From Mycobacterium sp. ACS4054 (GTDB lineage: Bacteria > Actinomycetota > Actinomycetes > Mycobacteriales > Mycobacteriaceae): 64,000 bases of DNA. The stretch is from the NCBI RefSeq assembly GCF_001667275.1, contig NZ_LZHV01000041.1, positions 186,001 to 250,000 of the forward strand. Direction: 5' to 3'. The notes beneath the pieces were generated by a model. That model was not told the DNA's origin, made no database searches, and worked only from the letters and a program-made list of their open reading frames with translations. Positions 61,609 through 64,000 of the stretch are shown piece after piece. The position numbers were made by a program, and so were the translations under genes. Numbering within the stretch: position 1 is the first letter of the stretch; every line of letters begins with the position of its first letter.

Positions 61609-62643
61609 ATGGCGACCTACGCGTGGACAGTCATCGGAGCCGGACCCGCGGGAATGGCCGCGGTGGGCCGGCTGCTCGATCGAGGCGTACCGCCGGACAA
61701 GATCGCCTGGATCGATCCCGCCTTCGCCGCGGGAGACTTGGGCGGCAAATGGCGGTCGGTGTCCAGCAACACCATTGCCGGGACCTTCATGAGTTTCCTG
61801 AATGGCGCTGCGGCGTTTCGGTTCTCGCAGGCACCCCCATTCCCCCTGGCCGAGGTCGATCCGGAGGAGACGTGTGCGCTCGCCCTGGTCGCCGACCCGT
61901 TGGTGTGGGTCACCGAGCACCTGCGCGAACGCGTGCATGTTTTCCAGACGACGGCCACCAACTTGGCCCTGCGGCGACGGCGGTGGTGGATCGAAACGCG
62001 GGACACGGAATTGACCTCCGACAACGTTATCCTCGCCGTCGGCGCGGTACCCAAGGGCCTCGACTACCCCCTCGACGAGATTCCGGTCGAGGTAGCACTC
62101 GACGCCGACAAGCTCGCCGAGGTGCCGCTCGAAGGGGCGACGGTCGCGGTCTTCGGTTCGTCGCACTCGTCGATGATCGCGCTGCCGCACCTGCTGCGGC
62201 TTCCGGTCGACCGCGTGATCAACTTCTACCGCAGCCCACTGAAATACGCCGTCTACCTGGATGATTGGATCTTGTTCGACGACACCGGCCTCAAGGGGCG
62301 GGCCGCCGCGTGGGCCCGCGAGAACATCGACGGGGTCCATCCGGACAAGCTGGAGAGGTGCTGGGTTTCCGCCCCGGAATTCGACGAGAAACTCGCCGAG
62401 TGCGACCACGTTGTCTACACCGTCGGTTTCGAACGGCGGCAGCTGCCCGAGACGCCGCAGTGGGGCCCGCTGGAGTACAACCGGATGAACGGTATCCTGG
62501 CGCCCGGTCTGTTCGGGCTGGGCATCGCCTTCCCCGAGTACGCCGAGGACCCCTACGGCTATGGGCAATTCCGCGTCGGCCTGAAGAAGTTCATGGACCA
62601 CCTGGACGCGGTCCTGCCGCTGTGGATGGTCTACGGCACCTGA
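61609..62643 (+). CDS. FAD-dependent pyridine-nucleotide-type oxidoreductase
   Basis: The 344-residue protein has an N-terminal FAD motif VIGAGPAGMAAVGRLL, a second dinucleotide motif near residue 180 (VAVFGSSHSS) and a C-terminal YTVGFERRQLPE block. It is like single-component flavin oxidoreductases or monooxygenases; the donor and substrate are not readable. There is no Cys pair, so it is not a thioredoxin-reductase type. I do not know a counterpart at this place in M. tuberculosis. Confidence 0.82.
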   Translation: MATYAWTVIGAGPAGMAAVGRLLDRGVPPDKIAWIDPAFAAGDLGGKWRSVSSNTIAGTFMSFLNGAAAFRFSQAPPFPLAEVDPEETCALALVADPLVWVTEHLRERVHVFQTTATNLALRRRRWWIETRDTELTSDNVILAVGAVPKGLDYPLDEIPVEVALDADKLAEVPLEGATVAVFGSSHSSMIALPHLLRLPVDRVINFYRSPLKYAVYLDDWILFDDTGLKGRAAAWARENIDGVHPDKLERCWVSAPEFDEKLAECDHVVYTVGFERRQLPETPQWGPLEYNRMNGILAPGLFGLGIAFPEYAEDPYGYGQFRVGLKKFMDHLDAVLPLWMVYGT

Positions 62644-62694
62644 CGAAGAAGCCCGGGATGCCCGCCATTTGGCTCACCGAGATTTAGAAGTCCG

Positions 62695-63363
62695 TCAGCT
62701 CAGCAACAGCGGGTCGCCGCGGCGGCGATACACCGAGCCGAACCGGGCGTCGATCCGCAACCAGGTCGGCAGGATCCGCACCCGGATCATTTCGTCCGCC
62801 CCGACGGCATCCGGTGACTGCGGCAGGAAGCCCATTGCGGTCAACGCGAACACGCACCGCATGGGCAGGCCCACGCTGGCATCGGCGGAGCTCACCTGGA
62901 TGACTTCCTGGTCGAGTAGCGAGACGGGCGGACCGTGCGAACTGCCGTGCTCCTTGGCGAGGCGCGCGCCGCGCTGCGCCAGGTCGAGTACCACCCGGGC
63001 GGGGATGTCCTCGAGGTGGGTGAAGCCGGAGTCCGGCGGCAGGGCACCCCGCCACGCGGAGTCCATCGCGAAGCCGGGATCGACGAAGCCCGCGTCGTCC
63101 ATCGCCGACAGGCCGCGCGCCAGGGCGTCCGCGCCCACCGACAGATCCTCGGGCCGCACCTCGCCGGCCACCACCCGGCTGGCCAGAACGTCGAAACCCG
63201 TTGCCACCCAGGCCGTCAGCAACCCGGGCGGGCGCGCGCGGAGCCGAATCACCGCGGCGTCGTCGAGACGCATCGCGTAATCGACGAACGCGGTCAGGTC
63301 CCTGCGCTGGGCGGCCGGGTCGCGTGGCCCCAACCAGAGTCCGCGGTCAACTACCGGATCCAC
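62695..63363 (-). CDS. Conserved mycobacterial protein of unknown function (Rv2474c-like)
   Basis: The protein has 222 residues from GTG 63361-63363. It has no clear membrane segment or known motif. The start overlaps the thioesterase stop by 13 bp, so it belongs to the same unit (gdh-thioesterase-this gene). Longer frames upstream are the thioesterase shadow. Confidence 0.82.
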   Translation of the reverse strand: MDPVVDRGLWLGPRDPAAQRRDLTAFVDYAMRLDDAAVIRLRARPPGLLTAWVATGFDVLASRVVAGEVRPEDLSVGADALARGLSAMDDAGFVDPGFAMDSAWRGALPPDSGFTHLEDIPARVVLDLAQRGARLAKEHGSSHGPPVSLLDQEVIQVSSADASVGLPMRCVFALTAMGFLPQSPDAVGADEMIRVRILPTWLRIDARFGSVYRRRGDPLLLS

Positions 63364-63764
63364 CGCTGCAAATACTCCCGATGGTGTGGGGAGAGCCGAA
63401 CCAGCCGCTCCTCCTCGATATGGACGGCGGCCAGTTGCGACTCGGCGATGACGGCGGGCTTGGATTCCGGGTCCGCGGACACCGAGCGCACCTCGTAGCC
63501 CAGCGTGAAGTCGACCGCCCGCAACCGCTTGGTCCACATCGTCACCTGCAGCGGCGAATCAACCAGCCGCAGCTGACCTTTGTAGGTCACTTTGACTTCG
63601 GCGATCAGCAACCCGATGGTCAAGATGTCGACCTCGAACGCCTCGCGCAGGAATTGGACGCGCGCCTCCTCGAGGATCGTGACCATCGTGGCGTGGTTGA
63701 CGTGCTGATACATGTCGATGTCCGACCAGCGGACCGGTACGGGGGCTACGAAGCCGACGCTCAA
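63351..63764 (-). CDS. Hotdog-fold acyl-CoA thioesterase
   Basis: The 137-residue protein has the 4-hydroxybenzoyl-CoA-thioesterase-like motif [18 protein letters not shown] near the start, with the catalytic Asp. It matches Rv2475c. The start is a TTG (63762-63764) whose codon overlaps the gdh stop (TTGA), with AGAGGA eight bases upstream. The substrate is unknown. Confidence 0.9.
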   Translation of the reverse strand: MSVGFVAPVPVRWSDIDMYQHVNHATMVTILEEARVQFLREAFEVDILTIGLLIAEVKVTYKGQLRLVDSPLQVTMWTKRLRAVDFTLGYEVRSVSADPESKPAVIAESQLAAVHIEEERLVRLSPHHREYLQRWIR

Positions 63765-64000
63765 CTCGACGATCCTCTTCCGCTCGTGCGGGTCATGCGC
63801 CGGATCTGACGCGCGGCCACCGACAACGTCGCGAGGTCCTTTTCCCCGCTTTCCTGGATCTCCACCAGCGTGCGGCGCGCCCGCTCCACCCTTGATGCGG
63901 ACAGGTGTTCCCATTCCGCGATCTTCTCCTCGCCGCTTTCGTCGGGCTCCCCCACGGCGAGCACGTCGAAGCACAGCGACCGCAGCGAGGCGTAGATGTC
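63761..64000 (-). CDS. gdh: NAD-dependent glutamate dehydrogenase, C-terminal end
   Basis: The last 79 residues of a long protein that continues past the window edge in frame. The sequence ([20 protein letters not shown], then [11 protein letters not shown]) matches the end of the large (about 180 kDa) NAD-glutamate dehydrogenase of mycobacteria (Rv2476c). This enzyme converts glutamate to 2-oxoglutarate, the substrate of KorAB in this window. Confidence 0.88.
   Translation of the reverse strand, partial: DIYASLRSLCFDVLAVGEPDESGEEKIAEWEHLSASRVERARRTLVEIQESGEKDLATLSVAARQIRRMTRTSGRGSSS

Overview
The window is chromosomal DNA from a Mycobacterium, most likely a slow-growing non-tuberculous species. 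It is very GC-rich. Gene order matches M. tuberculosis from Rv2415c (comEA) to Rv2476c (gdh) almost gene by gene. It also carries family-typical genes: mmpS/mmpL, rpfE, octT, gpgP, a CPWC mycothiol-linked oxidoreductase, glbO, and the korA/korB and clpP1/clpP2 pairs. Gene names are read by eye from the sequence. Comparisons with M. tuberculosis come from memory, not from a search.

Layout. 1-570: start of comEA, on the minus strand. 747-8071: a plus-strand block absent at this place in M. tuberculosis, where eis lies. It holds two acyl-CoA dehydrogenases, a PPOX flavin/F420 protein, a DapB-fold reductase and an mmpS-mmpL lipid exporter. 8068-11347 (minus): nadD, rsfS, gpgP, octT and degV, each overlapping the next. 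11453-15074 (minus): proA, a MoxR ATPase and its VWA partner. 15180-18850 (minus): a receptor-type adenylate-cyclase-like protein coupled to an MscS channel with a cyclic-nucleotide-binding domain; both look unable to make or bind cAMP in the usual way. 18995-21107 (plus): a cation-transporter-like membrane protein, rbsK and a small membrane protein. 21156-27143: nadE, an isochorismatase-like hydrolase, a Sir2 deacylase, a P450 with a divergent TetR regulator, and a DUF5313 protein. Apart from nadE, these are extra relative to M. tuberculosis.

27150-30387 (minus): rplU-rpmA-obg-proB. 30591-38627 (minus): rne, ndk, a DUF4233 protein, folC and valS. 38690-40551 (minus): an enoyl-reductase-like protein and rpfE, which has an 880-bp upstream region with stem-loops and a CRP-like palindrome. 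41432-46595 (minus): mobA, korB, korA and an MFS transporter. 46626-51008 (minus): clpX, clpP2, clpP1 and tig, a protein quality-control block. tRNA-Pro and tRNA-Gly follow.

51404-64000: an EstB-type serine hydrolase, nei, rpiB, the mycothiol oxidoreductase, pepN, small membrane and DUF proteins, an HNH nuclease, glbO, an alpha-glucosidase, a DUF5134 membrane protein, a flavin oxidoreductase, an Rv2474c-like protein, a thioesterase and the C-terminal end of gdh.

Most of the window is housekeeping: NAD and proline synthesis, ribosome assembly, RNA decay, tRNA charging, proteolysis and folding. No insertion sequence, prophage, CRISPR array or plasmid function was seen. The most unusual parts are the degenerate cyclase/channel pair, the regulatory region of rpfE, the P450/TetR operator, the NAD-related cluster, and several strong intergenic palindromes.
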